64,000 bases of DNA from Alphaproteobacteria bacterium (GCA_026400815.1 JAPLOI010000039.1:23098-87097); one strand, 5' to 3'; numbered from the stretch's first letter, positions 33,232 through 42,561 are shown. The notes: generated from the letters alone by a model not told the origin. Numbers and translations are program-made.

Positions 33232-33474
33232 ATGGATTTCACGCTGCGCAACCTCTCCGTCCTCGCCTACGCCCAGGGCTTCACCCTCTGGCATTACCGT
33301 GCCGCCGCCGCCCCCGTGGCCCGCGCCACCGCCCAGGGCTTCTTCAACCCCGCTTCCGACATGATCGCCGCCGGTGACATGGTGCTGGTCTCCGCCGCCG
33401 ATGGCGGCCGCGTCCTCTTCGTCTCCAGCGCCAGCGAGGCCGGCGGGATCGCAACCACCAGCCTCGCGGGCTGA
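33232..33474 (+). CDS. Small hypothetical protein
   Basis: An 80-residue protein starting MDFTLRNLSVLAYAQGFTLWHYR. The middle has alternating hydrophobic residues typical of a small beta sheet, including MIAAGDMVLVSAADGGRVLFVSSA. There is no signal peptide. A similar layout is known to me from small alphaproteobacterial or phage structural proteins, but I cannot assign it. The ribosome-binding site CGGAG is well placed, and a promoter and hairpin lie upstream. Confidence 0.7.
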   Translation: MDFTLRNLSVLAYAQGFTLWHYRAAAAPVARATAQGFFNPASDMIAAGDMVLVSAADGGRVLFVSSASEAGGIATTSLAG

Positions 33475-33513
33475 ACGCTTTCCAACCGGCCGCAATCCCG
33501 GCACATACGGCGG

Positions 33514-34572
33514 ATGCACACCGCCCTCACCTCCGCCCTGATGCCGCTGCTGCGCCAGCTGGACCCGGAGACCGCCCACAACCTCGCGCTGCGCGCCCTG
33601 GAACTGAACCTGGCCGGCCGCAGCGCGATCCCACCCTCCCCGCGCCTGGCCGTCCGCGCCCTGGGGCTCGATTTCCCCAACCCGATCGGGCTGGCGGCAG
33701 GGTTCGACAAGAACGCCCGCGCCCTGCCGGCCCTCGCCCGCCTCGGCTTCGGCTTCGTCGAGGCCGGCACCGTCACCCCCCGCCCGCAGGAGGGCAATCC
33801 ACGCCCGCGCCTGTTCCGCCTGGAGGAAGACCGCGCGGTCATCAACCGCATGGGCTTCAACAACGAGGGCATCAAGGCCTACATGCCGCGCCTCGCCGCC
33901 GCCCACCCCGTGGCCCGTGCCATGGGCGTGCCCGTCGGCGCCAATGTCGGCATCAACAAGGAAGGTGCGGACCCGGAGCGCGACTACCCCGCCCTCGTTG
34001 CCGCCGTCGCCCCCCACAGCGACTACGTCGTCATCAACGTCTCCTCCCCCAACACCCCCGGGCTGCGAGACCTCCAGGGCGAAGCCCGCCTGCGCTCGAT
34101 CCTGCGCGCCATCGCCACGGAAGTGTCCTCCCGCCCCAAGCTCCTGGTGAAGGTCGCCCCAGACCTCTCCGAAGACGGCCTGCGCAGCGTCGCCGACACC
34201 GCCATGGAGGAAGGCGTCGCCGGCCTCATCGTCAGCAACACCACCATCCGCCGGCCAGACAGCCTGCAATCCCCCCAGGCCACCCAGGCCGGCGGCCTCT
34301 CCGGCCAGCCGCTGAAGCTCTTCGCCGAACAGGCCCTGCGCACCGTCGCCCGCCATGCCGGCCCCCGCCTGGTGCTGATCGGCGTCGGCGGCATCGCCAC
34401 CGGGGAGGACATCCTCGCCCGCATCCGCGCCGGCGCCAGCCTCGTCCAGCTCTACAGCGAATTCGCCTATGCCGGCCCCGCCCTCATCCCGCGCCTCGCG
34501 CAGGAGCTGCTCGCCGCCATGGACCGCCAGGGCATCACCTCAATCGCCGACGCCGTCGGCGCAGACCTCTAG
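33514..34572 (+). CDS. pyrD: Dihydroorotate dehydrogenase (quinone), class 2
   Basis: A 352-residue FMN enzyme that oxidises dihydroorotate to orotate with quinone as acceptor in pyrimidine synthesis, membrane-associated. The N-terminal helices (MHTALTSALMPLLRQLDPETAHNLA) mark class 2. The barrel has NPIGLAAGFDKN, VEAGTVTPRPQEGNPRPRLFRL and the catalytic Ser loop in NVSSPNTPGLR, with FMN phosphate binding in GVGGIATGEDILARIRAGAS. It is followed by a HAD gene 19 bp away. Confidence 0.96.
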   Translation: MHTALTSALMPLLRQLDPETAHNLALRALELNLAGRSAIPPSPRLAVRALGLDFPNPIGLAAGFDKNARALPALARLGFGFVEAGTVTPRPQEGNPRPRLFRLEEDRAVINRMGFNNEGIKAYMPRLAAAHPVARAMGVPVGANVGINKEGADPERDYPALVAAVAPHSDYVVINVSSPNTPGLRDLQGEARLRSILRAIATEVSSRPKLLVKVAPDLSEDGLRSVADTAMEEGVAGLIVSNTTIRRPDSLQSPQATQAGGLSGQPLKLFAEQALRTVARHAGPRLVLIGVGGIATGEDILARIRAGASLVQLYSEFAYAGPALIPRLAQELLAAMDRQGITSIADAVGADL

Positions 34573-34591
34573 CGACGACAGGCACCCCACC

Positions 34592-35443
34592 ATGGAACAC
34601 CTGCGCGGCTTCGAATCCCTGGCCCGCCGCCACAACGGCTTCATCCTGGATCTCTGGGGCGTCATCCACGACGGCGTCACCCCCTATCCCGGCGCCGCCG
34701 ATTGCCTCGCGCAGATCCGCGCCCTCGGCAAACCCGCCGTCCTGCTCTCCAACGCCCCCCGCCGCGCCCACGCCGCCCAGGCCGCCCTGCGGGCCATGGG
34801 CATCGCCGACGACCTCTACACCGGCATCCTGACCTCCGGCGAAGCCACCCACATCGCCCTGCGCGACCGAACCGATCGCTGGTTCGCCCTGCTCGGCCGC
34901 CGCATGTACCACCTCGGCCCAGACCGCGACCGCAACGTCTTCGACACGCTGGACCTCGACATCGTCGACCATCCGGCCCAGGCCGATTTCGTCCTCAACA
35001 CCGGCCCAGACGACCTCGCCGGCCCCACCGAGGTCGCGGACTGGGACTCCCTGCTGCGCTCGTTCCGCGCCCATAACCTGCCGATGGTCTGCGCCAACCC
35101 AGACCTCGAAGTCATCCGCGGCGGCACCCGCGTCATCTGTGCCGGCGCCCTGGCCCAGCATTACGAGACCCTCGGCGGCGACGTCCGCTGGATCGGCAAG
35201 CCCGACCCCGCCATCTACACCCCCGTCCTGGCCATGCTCGGCACCACGCCAGGCGAAACCCTCGCCGTCGGCGACTCCCTGCGCACCGACATCGCCGGCG
35301 CCAAAAGCCGCGACATCCCCTCCTGCTGGGTCCTCGGCGGCATCCACGAAGCCGAACTCGGCGGCGATCCCCAGCGCATCGAAGCCGCCGCCGCAGCAGC
35401 CGGGCTCGCGCCGGCGGCGGTGTTGCCGCGGTTTGTCTGGTAA
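34592..35443 (+). CDS. TIGR01459-family HAD hydrolase (class IIA)
   Basis: A 283-residue NagD-like phosphatase of the TIGR01459 group. Motif I is ILDLWGVIHDG with the nucleophile in DLW rather than DxD: the first Asp is kept and the second is Gly-Val shifted, as in this family. Motif II is LLSNAPRR, and motifs III/IV appear in IGKPDPAIYTP and AVGDSLRTDIAGAKS. The substrate is unknown. Located 19 bp after pyrD, it may be in the same transcript. A REP-pair element follows immediately after its stop. Confidence 0.9.
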   Translation: MEHLRGFESLARRHNGFILDLWGVIHDGVTPYPGAADCLAQIRALGKPAVLLSNAPRRAHAAQAALRAMGIADDLYTGILTSGEATHIALRDRTDRWFALLGRRMYHLGPDRDRNVFDTLDLDIVDHPAQADFVLNTGPDDLAGPTEVADWDSLLRSFRAHNLPMVCANPDLEVIRGGTRVICAGALAQHYETLGGDVRWIGKPDPAIYTPVLAMLGTTPGETLAVGDSLRTDIAGAKSRDIPSCWVLGGIHEAELGGDPQRIEAAAAAAGLAPAAVLPRFVW

Positions 35444-35447
35444 GGAA

Positions 35448-35616
35448 GCAAGCGGTTCTTTTTTGAAAAAAAGAACCAAAAAACTTCCACTCCTTGCACC
35501 CGTAGCCCGCGCCTTGGCGCGGGGTCCCCCGCCCTACCGCCGGCAACCACCTCGCCATCCCATGCGAGGCGCCAAGTCAAAAAGTCTTTTTGCTTCTTTT
35601 TCTTCAGAAAAAGAAG
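35448..35616. repeat. REPIN-like inverted pair, copy A
   Basis: Two hairpin units face each other. Unit 1 starts GCAAGC and has a hairpin at 35454-35477 (GGTTCTTTTTT against AAAAAAAGAACC). Unit 2 has a hairpin at 35593-35616 (CTTCTTTTTCTT against AAGAAAAAGAAG mirrored) and, read on the minus strand, aligns with unit 1. The spacer is about 115 bp. Copy B lies at 55410-55520. Confidence 0.75.
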
Positions 35617-35621
35617 AATCC

Positions 35622-36548
35622 TTACTTACTGAAAACCCGCCCCAACCAAGCACAAGCCTCCCGCATCGCCTCCGTCGCCGCATCCACCTGGTTCACCCAG
35701 AACAGGAACCCGTGGTTCATCCCGTCCCAGCGCGACAGCTCCGTGGGCACATGCGCGGCAAGCAGCCGCTCGGCATAGCGCACCCCCTCGTCGCGCAGCG
35801 GGTCGTATTCCGCCACCTGGACCAGCGCGGGCGGCAGGCGGGAGAGATCAGGTGCCACCAGCGGCGCCGCGTGCGGATCGGTGGCGGCCGAGGGATCGGC
35901 ATAGTGCCCCCAGAACCATTCCATCGTGGCGCGCGTCAGCCCGTAGCCCACGGCATTCTCGGCGTAGGAGGGCATGTCCGCGCTGCAATGCGCCGTCGCG
36001 GGATAGAGCAGCAACTGCCCAACCAGCGCCGGCCCACCCTCATCCCGAATCCGCAGCGCGGTCACCGCGGCAAGGTTCCCCCCGGCGCTGTCCCCGGCCA
36101 CCACAATCCGCGCCGGGTCGCCCCCCAGTTCGGCCGCATGCGCAGCAGCCCAGCGCGTGGCCATCAGGCAGTCTTCGGGTGCCGCGGGAAAGCGGTGCTC
36201 CGGCGCCAGGCGGTAATCCACCGAGATCACCAGCGCACCGGCGCCGCCGCACAGGTTGCGGCACATGCCGTCATGCGTATCCAGGCTGCACAGCACGAAG
36301 CCGCTGCCATGGAAGAACACCACCACCGGAAAGGGCCCGGTCCCCTCCGGCGTGTAGAGCCGCAACGTGAGCGGCCCGCCGGGCCCGTCGATCACGCGCT
36401 CCTCCACCCGGGCGACGGGGGCCGCGGGCGGCAGCACCTTCACCAGCGCATCGTAGCGCGCCCGGGCCTCGGCCACGCTCAGCGTATGGGTGCCGGGAAG
36501 ATGCGCGGCACGGTCCAGCATTGCTTGGATCTGCGGGTCAACGGGCAA
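35622..36548 (-). CDS. Alpha/beta hydrolase, HSL (bHSL/Est) family
   Basis: A 308-residue esterase/lipase of the hormone-sensitive lipase family. The oxyanion motif is HGSGF (about 87) and the nucleophile motif GDSAGG (about 164). The Asp in VAEYDPLRDEG and His in GMNHGFLFW complete the triad. The start is TTG at 36548, preceded by GGGAGG. No ATG lies near, and the ATG at 36650 would overlap the SDR gene. It is in an operon with the SDR gene, so the ester substrate is perhaps linked to a keto/hydroxy metabolite. Confidence 0.88.
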   Translation of the reverse strand: MPVDPQIQAMLDRAAHLPGTHTLSVAEARARYDALVKVLPPAAPVARVEERVIDGPGGPLTLRLYTPEGTGPFPVVVFFHGSGFVLCSLDTHDGMCRNLCGGAGALVISVDYRLAPEHRFPAAPEDCLMATRWAAAHAAELGGDPARIVVAGDSAGGNLAAVTALRIRDEGGPALVGQLLLYPATAHCSADMPSYAENAVGYGLTRATMEWFWGHYADPSAATDPHAAPLVAPDLSRLPPALVQVAEYDPLRDEGVRYAERLLAAHVPTELSRWDGMNHGFLFWVNQVDAATEAMREACAWLGRVFSK

Positions 36549-36627
36549 GGTGGCCTCCCAGGAGTTGTTGTTGCTGGGCCGTGCGATCGGCGCAGGCGGC
36601 ACGCCGGAGCCGTGAATCGCCCGGCCG

Positions 36628-37422
36628 CTACCAAATCGTGTAACCGCCATCGATCAGAAGCGCGCTGCCGGTCATGTAGCGCGCGGCATCGCTGGCCAGA
36701 TACACCGCCAGCGGCCCCAGATCCTCCGGCTGCCCGGCCTCGCCGATCGGCACGGAATCGCGAATGTTGTCGACCATCGCGGGGTTCTCCCGCGCCCAGC
36801 GCTTGTTCGGCTCGGTCATGAAGAACCCGGGCAGGATCGCATTCACTGTCACCCGATGCGGCGCCCAGTCGGCCGCCACCGCCTTGGTGAAATGGATCAC
36901 CGCCGCCTTCGCCGCCTCATAGTGCCGCCCGCCAATGCCGCGATTGGCGATCAGCCCGCTCATGGAGGCGATGTTGATGACCCGCCCCGCCACCGCCTCG
37001 CCCGCCTTGGTCCGCGCCACCATCTGCCCGCCAACCAGCTTGGTGCACAGGAACGTGCTGGTCAGGTTCAGGTCGATCATCGCCTGCCAGTCCGCCAGCG
37101 ATTGCGCCTCCACCGGCACGTTGATCCGCCGCCCGCCGATATTGTTGATCAGGATATCGATCGGCCCCAGCGCCAGCGCCTCGGCGCAGGCCCGCTCGCA
37201 ACCCTCCGGCGTGCCGGCATCGCCCGTCAGCGTCCAGCACTGCCGCCCGCGCGCGCAAATATCGGCGGCGGTGGCCGCCAGGCTGTCGGCATCGCGCCCC
37301 ACCATCACCACGTCCGCCCCGGCCTCGGCGATGGCCAGCGACATCTCGCGGCCCAGGCCACGGCTGCCGCCGGTGATGAACAGGCGCTTGCCATCAAGGC
37401 GGAAGCGATCGAGCACAGTCAT
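36628..37422 (-). CDS. SDR-family oxidoreductase
   Basis: A 264-residue short-chain dehydrogenase. The NAD(P)-binding motif is TGGSRGLG (about 18-25), NNIGG replaces the common NNAG, and the catalytic YxxxK lies in HYEAAKAAVIH with Ser in NIASMSG. The C-terminal GSALLIDGGYT is typical of gluconate 5-dehydrogenase-like enzymes. Start ATG 37422 has GGGAGAA upstream. It is probably translated with the downstream esterase. Confidence 0.92.
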   Translation of the reverse strand: MTVLDRFRLDGKRLFITGGSRGLGREMSLAIAEAGADVVMVGRDADSLAATAADICARGRQCWTLTGDAGTPEGCERACAEALALGPIDILINNIGGRRINVPVEAQSLADWQAMIDLNLTSTFLCTKLVGGQMVARTKAGEAVAGRVINIASMSGLIANRGIGGRHYEAAKAAVIHFTKAVAADWAPHRVTVNAILPGFFMTEPNKRWARENPAMVDNIRDSVPIGEAGQPEDLGPLAVYLASDAARYMTGSALLIDGGYTIW

Positions 37423-37474
37423 GGCATTTTCTCCCTGCCGCGACAGAAACACCGCGAGGCTGCGCTGGCAACCA

Positions 37475-37515
37475 GAGCCCGTCTGAGAACGCGCTCTGGC
37501 GAGTCAAACGGGCTC
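37475..37515. repeat. Palindromic element, also at 42319
   Basis: GAGCCCGTCTGA (37475-37486) pairs with TCAAACGGGCTC (37504-37515), with GAACGCGCTCTGGCGAG between. 37475-37506 matches 42319-42350 at 30 of 32 bases. It overlaps the stop codon of the cardiolipin synthase-like gene and may act as its terminator. Confidence 0.65.
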
Positions 37516-38956
37516 ACAGATACGGCAGCAGCAGCCGGCAGGCCGCATCGCGCAGCCGCACCGGCACCGTCCGCGCCAGCAACTCGCGCAACGTGGCCGG
37601 GCGCGTCGGCGTCTCGTCGATCAGGGCATCGATGCGGGTGGCCAACGCGGGGTCGAGCATCTCCACATTCAGCTCGAAATTCAGGCGCAGGCTGCGCATG
37701 TCCCAGTTGGCGCTGCCCATCAGGCACCAGGCGCCATCCACCGTCATCAGCTTGGCATGGTTGAACGGCGGCGCGCTCCACAGCACGTGGCACCCGGCCC
37801 GCACCATGGCGAGCAACCCGTCGCGCATCGCCCAGTCCAGCACGCGGTGATCGCTGCGCTCGGCCACGATGATCTCCACCCGCACGCCACGCAGCGCGGC
37901 CAGCGCAAGCGTGCTGGCCAGCGCGTCATCCGGCAGGAAATACGGCGTCACGATGCGCACGCGCCGCTGCGCCGTCGTCACCGCAGACATCTTGAGCATC
38001 TTGATCCGCTCGATGTCGTGATCGGGGCCGGAGGTCGCCACGCGCGCAAAGGCCTCGCCGGCGGCGCCGGTCGCGGGGAACCAGGCGGGGCCGCGCAGCT
38101 TCTCGCCGGTGGCGAACTCCCAGTCCTCCGCGAAGGCGGCCATCATCTGCGCCACCACCGGGCCCTGGCAGCGGAACTGCATGTCGCGAATGCCGCGCCG
38201 CCGCGGTCCCACCAGCAGGCGCCGCCGCAGCGAAGGCCCGGGCACCTCCAGGTTCTCGTCGCCGATGTTCAACCCGCCGACAAATCCCACCACGCCATCC
38301 ACCACCAGCAGCTTGCGGTGCGAGCGCAGGTTGAGCAGCGGCATGCGCCAGGGCAGGTGGGAGTGCAGGAAGCGCGCCGCCGGCACCCCCAGCCGGCGCA
38401 GCCGGTGATAGGCACCGGAATTGAACCACCCACCGCCGATGCCGTCGATCAGCACGCACACCGCCACCCCGCGCGCCTGCGCCCGCGCCAGGGCGGCGAT
38501 GAAGGTGCGGCCGGTGCGGTCGTTGCGGAAGATGTAGCTGCTCAGCGCAATCCCGGTCCGCGCCGCCTCGATCGCCTCCAGCATGGCTGGGTAGGCGGCA
38601 TCGCCATGCGTCAGCGGTTCCACCATGTTGCCCGCCAGCAGCGGCCGCCGCGTGATGCGGGTCGCCGCGCGCTCCAGCGGCATCAAGTGCGGCGGGCTCA
38701 AGGCGCAGCAGGCGAACTGGTCCGGCGCCGCAAGCTGCCGCCGCCGCAACCGCAGCCCTCGCCGCTCGATCCGGTTCACGCCCAGCAGCACATACAGCGC
38801 CGCGCCAAAGCCCGGCGCGAGCCACGCCAGCCCGATCCAGGCGGAGGCCGAAACCGGCGCGGGCCGGCGCAGCAGCACATGCGCCGTCACCGCGGCGGAG
38901 CCGGCCACCTGCAGCACCGCCAGCGCCGTCCAGGCGTAATCCCAATCCAGGGTCAT
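37514..38956 (-). CDS. Cardiolipin synthase-like phospholipase D protein
   Basis: A 480-residue membrane protein with two HKD motifs. Two transmembrane helices at the N-terminus (about 10-60) are followed by the first HxK(x4)D (RSHRKLLVVDG, about 215) and the second (FNHAKLMTVDG, about 400), each with the conserved GSxN-type partner (GGLNIG and GSANWD). This fits transfer of phosphatidyl groups in cardiolipin synthesis. ATG 38965 is the alternative start. It precedes the SDR gene on the same strand by 92 bp. Confidence 0.9.
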   Translation of the reverse strand: MTLDWDYAWTALAVLQVAGSAAVTAHVLLRRPAPVSASAWIGLAWLAPGFGAALYVLLGVNRIERRGLRLRRRQLAAPDQFACCALSPPHLMPLERAATRITRRPLLAGNMVEPLTHGDAAYPAMLEAIEAARTGIALSSYIFRNDRTGRTFIAALARAQARGVAVCVLIDGIGGGWFNSGAYHRLRRLGVPAARFLHSHLPWRMPLLNLRSHRKLLVVDGVVGFVGGLNIGDENLEVPGPSLRRRLLVGPRRRGIRDMQFRCQGPVVAQMMAAFAEDWEFATGEKLRGPAWFPATGAAGEAFARVATSGPDHDIERIKMLKMSAVTTAQRRVRIVTPYFLPDDALASTLALAALRGVRVEIIVAERSDHRVLDWAMRDGLLAMVRAGCHVLWSAPPFNHAKLMTVDGAWCLMGSANWDMRSLRLNFELNVEMLDPALATRIDALIDETPTRPATLRELLARTVPVRLRDAACRLLLPYL

Positions 38957-38978
38957 CCACGCCACTGGCGCGAAAGGC

Positions 38979-40556
38979 TCAGCCCTTGCGCAGGTTCCAG
39001 AACAGCGGCCGCGCCGCGCGCAGGATGCCCGTCACATTGCTGCGCCGCGCAATCGGCGAGCGCCACATGCCGGTCGGCACGAACGGCACCTCCGTCAACG
39101 CCAGTTCCTGCATCTCCCGCCCCAGCCGCTGCTGCGTCGGCAGGTCGGCCGCGTCGTACCAGGCATCCCGCAGCGCCTCCATCGCAGGCGAGTTGTACCA
39201 CCCGAACCAGGCCTTCTCTCCGGTGCCCCACAGCGACGTGTAAACGGCCGGGTTGGAAGAGGTGAAGCCACCGCCGGAAGTGCAGAAGATGCTCCAGCCC
39301 CCCTTCTCCACCGGCTCGCGTGAGGCGCGCCGCTGGATCAGGGATCCCCAGTCGGTGACCACGAACTCCACGTTCAGCCCAAGCTGGTTGCACAACGCCC
39401 GCGTCACCTGCGCAATCGCATTCAGCGTCGGGAAATCCGTGGGCGCCATCAGAACCAGGCGCTCGCCCTTGTAGCCGCTCTCCGCCACCAGCCGCTTCGC
39501 TGCCGCCAGGTCGCGCTTGCCGGTGATCTTCTCCATCCCCGCATCGCTGGCCAGCGGCGTACCCGGCGTCCAGATGCCCACGGGTTGCGTCGTGAACGGG
39601 CTGTCCGGCCCCATCACCGCGGCCAGATAATCCTTCTGGTCCGCCACCATCAGCAGCGCCTGGCGCAGCTTTACGTTGTTGAACGGCGGATGCAGGTGGT
39701 TCGGCCGCACAATGCCCAGCTCGCCCAGCAGGTCGGTGTTGTCCACCACCACGTCCCGGTTGCGCGACAGCACCGGGATCAAATCGGCCAGCGGCCGCTC
39801 CACCCAGTCGATCTCACCGGTCTGCAGCGCCGCCGCCGCCGTGGCGGGGTCCGGCATGATGATCCACTCAACCCGATCAACATTCACCACCTTCGCCCCG
39901 GCCATATTGCTCGGCGCCTCGGAGCGCGGGATGTATTTCTCGTTGCGCAGATACACGGCACGCGAGCCGCTGACCCATTCCTCCTTCACGAAACGAAACG
40001 GCCCGCTGCCAACGTATTCCGTGATCTGCTGGAAGGCGTCGGTCTTGGCGATGCGCTCCGGCATGATGTGGCAGTTATTGGCCAGCGCCATCGGCAGCAG
40101 CGGGAACGGCTTGCTCAGCACGATATCGAAGCTGCGGTCGTTCACCACGCGCATCTCGTTCAGCTGGCTGGCGATGCGCTGCCCCATGCCATCGCGCTTC
40201 ATCCACCGCGAGAGCGAGGCGATGCAATCCACCGCCCGCACCGGCTCGCCATCATGGAACGCCAGCCCATCGCGCAGCGCCAACCGCCAGGTCAGCCGGT
40301 CATCGCTGGTGGTCGCCCCCGCCAGCATCTGCAACCGCGGCAGCATCTGCTCGTCGAAGGTCCAAAGCTGGTCCCACACCATGTGCGCATGGTTCGCCGC
40401 CACCGTCGCCGTGGTCCACACCGGATCGGCATTGGCGAGATTGGCCTGCGGCACGAATTTCAGCACCCGGGCCGCACCCTGGGCGATCGCCGGGCGGGCC
40501 AGCTGGGCGGTGGCGCCCAGCGCGGCGGCGCCGGCAAGGAGGCTCCTGCGCTTCAT
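38979..40556 (-). CDS. ABC transporter substrate-binding protein, family 5
   Basis: A 525-residue periplasmic binding protein of the dipeptide/oligopeptide type (SBP_bac_5). The signal MKRRSLLAGAAALGATAQLARPAIA looks like a Tat-type twin-Arg sequence (KRRSLL). The family motif GLAFHDGEPVRAVDCIASLSRW (LT-x-DVVxS equivalent) is present. No permease or ATPase genes are next to it. It is divergent from another SBP gene of the same family, 160 bp away. Confidence 0.92.
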   Translation of the reverse strand: MKRRSLLAGAAALGATAQLARPAIAQGAARVLKFVPQANLANADPVWTTATVAANHAHMVWDQLWTFDEQMLPRLQMLAGATTSDDRLTWRLALRDGLAFHDGEPVRAVDCIASLSRWMKRDGMGQRIASQLNEMRVVNDRSFDIVLSKPFPLLPMALANNCHIMPERIAKTDAFQQITEYVGSGPFRFVKEEWVSGSRAVYLRNEKYIPRSEAPSNMAGAKVVNVDRVEWIIMPDPATAAAALQTGEIDWVERPLADLIPVLSRNRDVVVDNTDLLGELGIVRPNHLHPPFNNVKLRQALLMVADQKDYLAAVMGPDSPFTTQPVGIWTPGTPLASDAGMEKITGKRDLAAAKRLVAESGYKGERLVLMAPTDFPTLNAIAQVTRALCNQLGLNVEFVVTDWGSLIQRRASREPVEKGGWSIFCTSGGGFTSSNPAVYTSLWGTGEKAWFGWYNSPAMEALRDAWYDAADLPTQQRLGREMQELALTEVPFVPTGMWRSPIARRSNVTGILRAARPLFWNLRKG

Positions 40557-40716
40557 CGTCTGCTCTCCTTGAAGCGCCCGTCATCCGGGGCGCGCATCAG
40601 CCTAACGCAGGCCGGGCGCCAAAGGGAACGACGACGTGCGCGTTGTCCCTGGCCGCCGCAGCATGCATGCTCCGTCCCATGTTCGGCCCCATGGTCGGTA
40701 ACGTCAGGAGAATGCG

Positions 40717-42318
40717 ATGAGGATCACGGGATCAGCGATGCGGCTCGCGGCCGCGGGGCTTGCAGCCATCGGCCTGTCGGCGGCCGTGCCGCAGCAGGCG
40801 CACGCCCAGGCCCAGGCCCCGGCCAACGTCCTGCGCGTGGTGCCGCATGCGGACCTCACCCTGCTCGATCCCGTCTGGGCGCCGATCGTCATCACCCGCC
40901 AATACGGCCTGATGGTGTTCGAACAGCTCTTCGCCTGGGACTCCAAGCTCGAAGCCAAGCCGCAGATGGTCGAAAGCTGGACCACCACGCCCGACGGCCT
41001 GGCCTGGCGCTTCGTCCTGCGCGACGGCCTGAAATTCCATGATGGCTCCCCCGTCACCTCCGCCGACGCCGTCGCCTCCCTCAAGCGCTGGATGGGCCGC
41101 GACCTCGTCGGCACCAAGCTCGCCTCCTACGCCTCGGGCGTGGAAGCGATCGACGGCAAAACCTTCGAAATCCGCCTGAACAAGCCCTTCCCCGGCATGC
41201 TGTTCGCGCTCGGCTCCGGCGTTGCCATGATCCCGGTGATCATGCGCGCCAGGGATATCGAGGCCGACCCCACCAAGCCGGTCATCACCGCCATCGGCAG
41301 CGGCCCGTTCCGCTTCAACCACGCCGCCCGCGTCTCCGGCGCCCTCACCGTGTTCGACCGCAACACGGATTACGTGCCCCGCAAGGAAGCGCCAGACGGC
41401 CTCACCGGCGCCCGCCTCGCCAAGGTGGACCGCGTGGAGTGGAAGGTCATCCCCGACGCCTCCACCGCCGCCGCCGCCCTGCAGGCCGGCGAGGTGGACA
41501 TGTGGGAACAGCCGGCGCTGGACCTGCTGCCGGTTCTGGAGCGTAACCGCAACATCAAGCTGCAGAAGCTCACGGAGATGTCCAACGTCGCGCTGCTGCG
41601 GCCGAACTCGCTCCACCCGCCCTTCAACAACCCCAAGGCCCGCCAGGCCCTGGCCTACATCATCGACCAGCGCGACGTGATGGCCGCCGGCTTCGGCGAC
41701 GAGAAATACTGGAAGACCTGCAACTCCTTCTATGTCTGCGGCGGCCCCTACGGCAGCACCGCCGGCGCCGAAGGCCTCGGCCAGAACTTCGAGAAGGCCC
41801 GCCAGCTCCTGAAGGAAGCCGGCTACAACGGCGAGAAGCTCACCTACATCGCCACCACCGAAATCGCCTGGATCGGCCGCCAGGCCGAAGTGATGGCCGA
41901 TGCCATGCGCAAGGCCGGCATGAACATCGACCTGGTGATCGCCGACTGGGGCACCACCGCCGGCCGCCAGTCCAACAAGGGCACCCCGGCCCAGGGCGGC
42001 TGGCACCTGCTCAACACCGGCTCCTCCGGCCCCACCATGCACCACCCGCTCACCAATATCGGCACCAACATGGCCTGCGACGGCCGCAACTTCGCCGGCT
42101 GGCCGTGCGATGAGGAAGCGGAAAAGCTGCGCCAGGCCTTCCTGGACGCGACCGACGCCGAACGCCCCGCCGCGCTGGAACGCCTGCACCGCCGCCTGGC
42201 CGAAATGCAGCCCTACCGCGTGCTCGGCCAGTACGACCAGCCCGTGGCCATGCGCACCAACGTCAACGGCATGCTCAGCTCCGCCGTGATGGTCTACTGG
42301 AACATCGCCAAGCAATAG
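40717..42318 (+). CDS. ABC transporter substrate-binding protein, family 5
   Basis: A 533-residue paralogue of the divergent gene, also SBP_bac_5. A signal peptide ends AHAQA. The family motif KFHDGSPVTSADAVASLKRW lies at about 105-130, and LRPNSLHPPFNNPKARQAL is shared with the other copy almost word for word. The ligand could be a peptide or an amide. An amidase gene follows, which may act on what this protein delivers. ABC permease and ATPase genes are not in view. Confidence 0.93.
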   Translation: MRITGSAMRLAAAGLAAIGLSAAVPQQAHAQAQAPANVLRVVPHADLTLLDPVWAPIVITRQYGLMVFEQLFAWDSKLEAKPQMVESWTTTPDGLAWRFVLRDGLKFHDGSPVTSADAVASLKRWMGRDLVGTKLASYASGVEAIDGKTFEIRLNKPFPGMLFALGSGVAMIPVIMRARDIEADPTKPVITAIGSGPFRFNHAARVSGALTVFDRNTDYVPRKEAPDGLTGARLAKVDRVEWKVIPDASTAAAALQAGEVDMWEQPALDLLPVLERNRNIKLQKLTEMSNVALLRPNSLHPPFNNPKARQALAYIIDQRDVMAAGFGDEKYWKTCNSFYVCGGPYGSTAGAEGLGQNFEKARQLLKEAGYNGEKLTYIATTEIAWIGRQAEVMADAMRKAGMNIDLVIADWGTTAGRQSNKGTPAQGGWHLLNTGSSGPTMHHPLTNIGTNMACDGRNFAGWPCDEEAEKLRQAFLDATDAERPAALERLHRRLAEMQPYRVLGQYDQPVAMRTNVNGMLSSAVMVYWNIAKQ

Positions 42319-42350
42319 GAGCCCGTTTGAGAACTCGCTCTGGCGAGTCA
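42319..42350 (+). repeat. Second copy of the 37475 element
   Basis: 30 of 32 bases match 37475-37506. Here the closing palindrome arm is missing and the sequence runs into GC-rich hairpins. The copy starts at the last base after the stop codon of the substrate-binding protein gene. Confidence 0.65.
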
Positions 42351-42561
42351 GAGGCGGCCGCTTGGCCGCCGCCCGGCGGTGGTTTTCGAGCACCGGAGCG
42401 GAGCGGCCCAGGGGACAAACATGTGGCCGTGAGCACCGGAGCGCAGAAAACCGCCGTCGGATGACCGCCAGAGTAGAGTTATCCAATGGGCTCCAGGCGG
42501 CGCGGCTCGACAGGCCCTGCCGCTTTGCTACCGTCGCCGCTCCCGAACAGGAGCGGCGACA
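42351..42561. other. Structured intergenic region before the amidase gene
   Basis: A region of about 210 bp with no gene. GCACCGGAGCG occurs at two places (around 42390 and 42432), and CGGCGGTGGTTTTC near 42370 can pair with GAAAACCGCCG near 42447. This suggests a long stem-loop enclosing the repeats. Terminator, leader RNA or repeat-element remnant are all possible. Confidence 0.45.

Noticed and set aside
42389..42445. A possible CRISPR-like pair of repeats
   Set aside because: Only two short copies of GCACCGGAGCG occur, with no regular spacers and no cas genes in the window.
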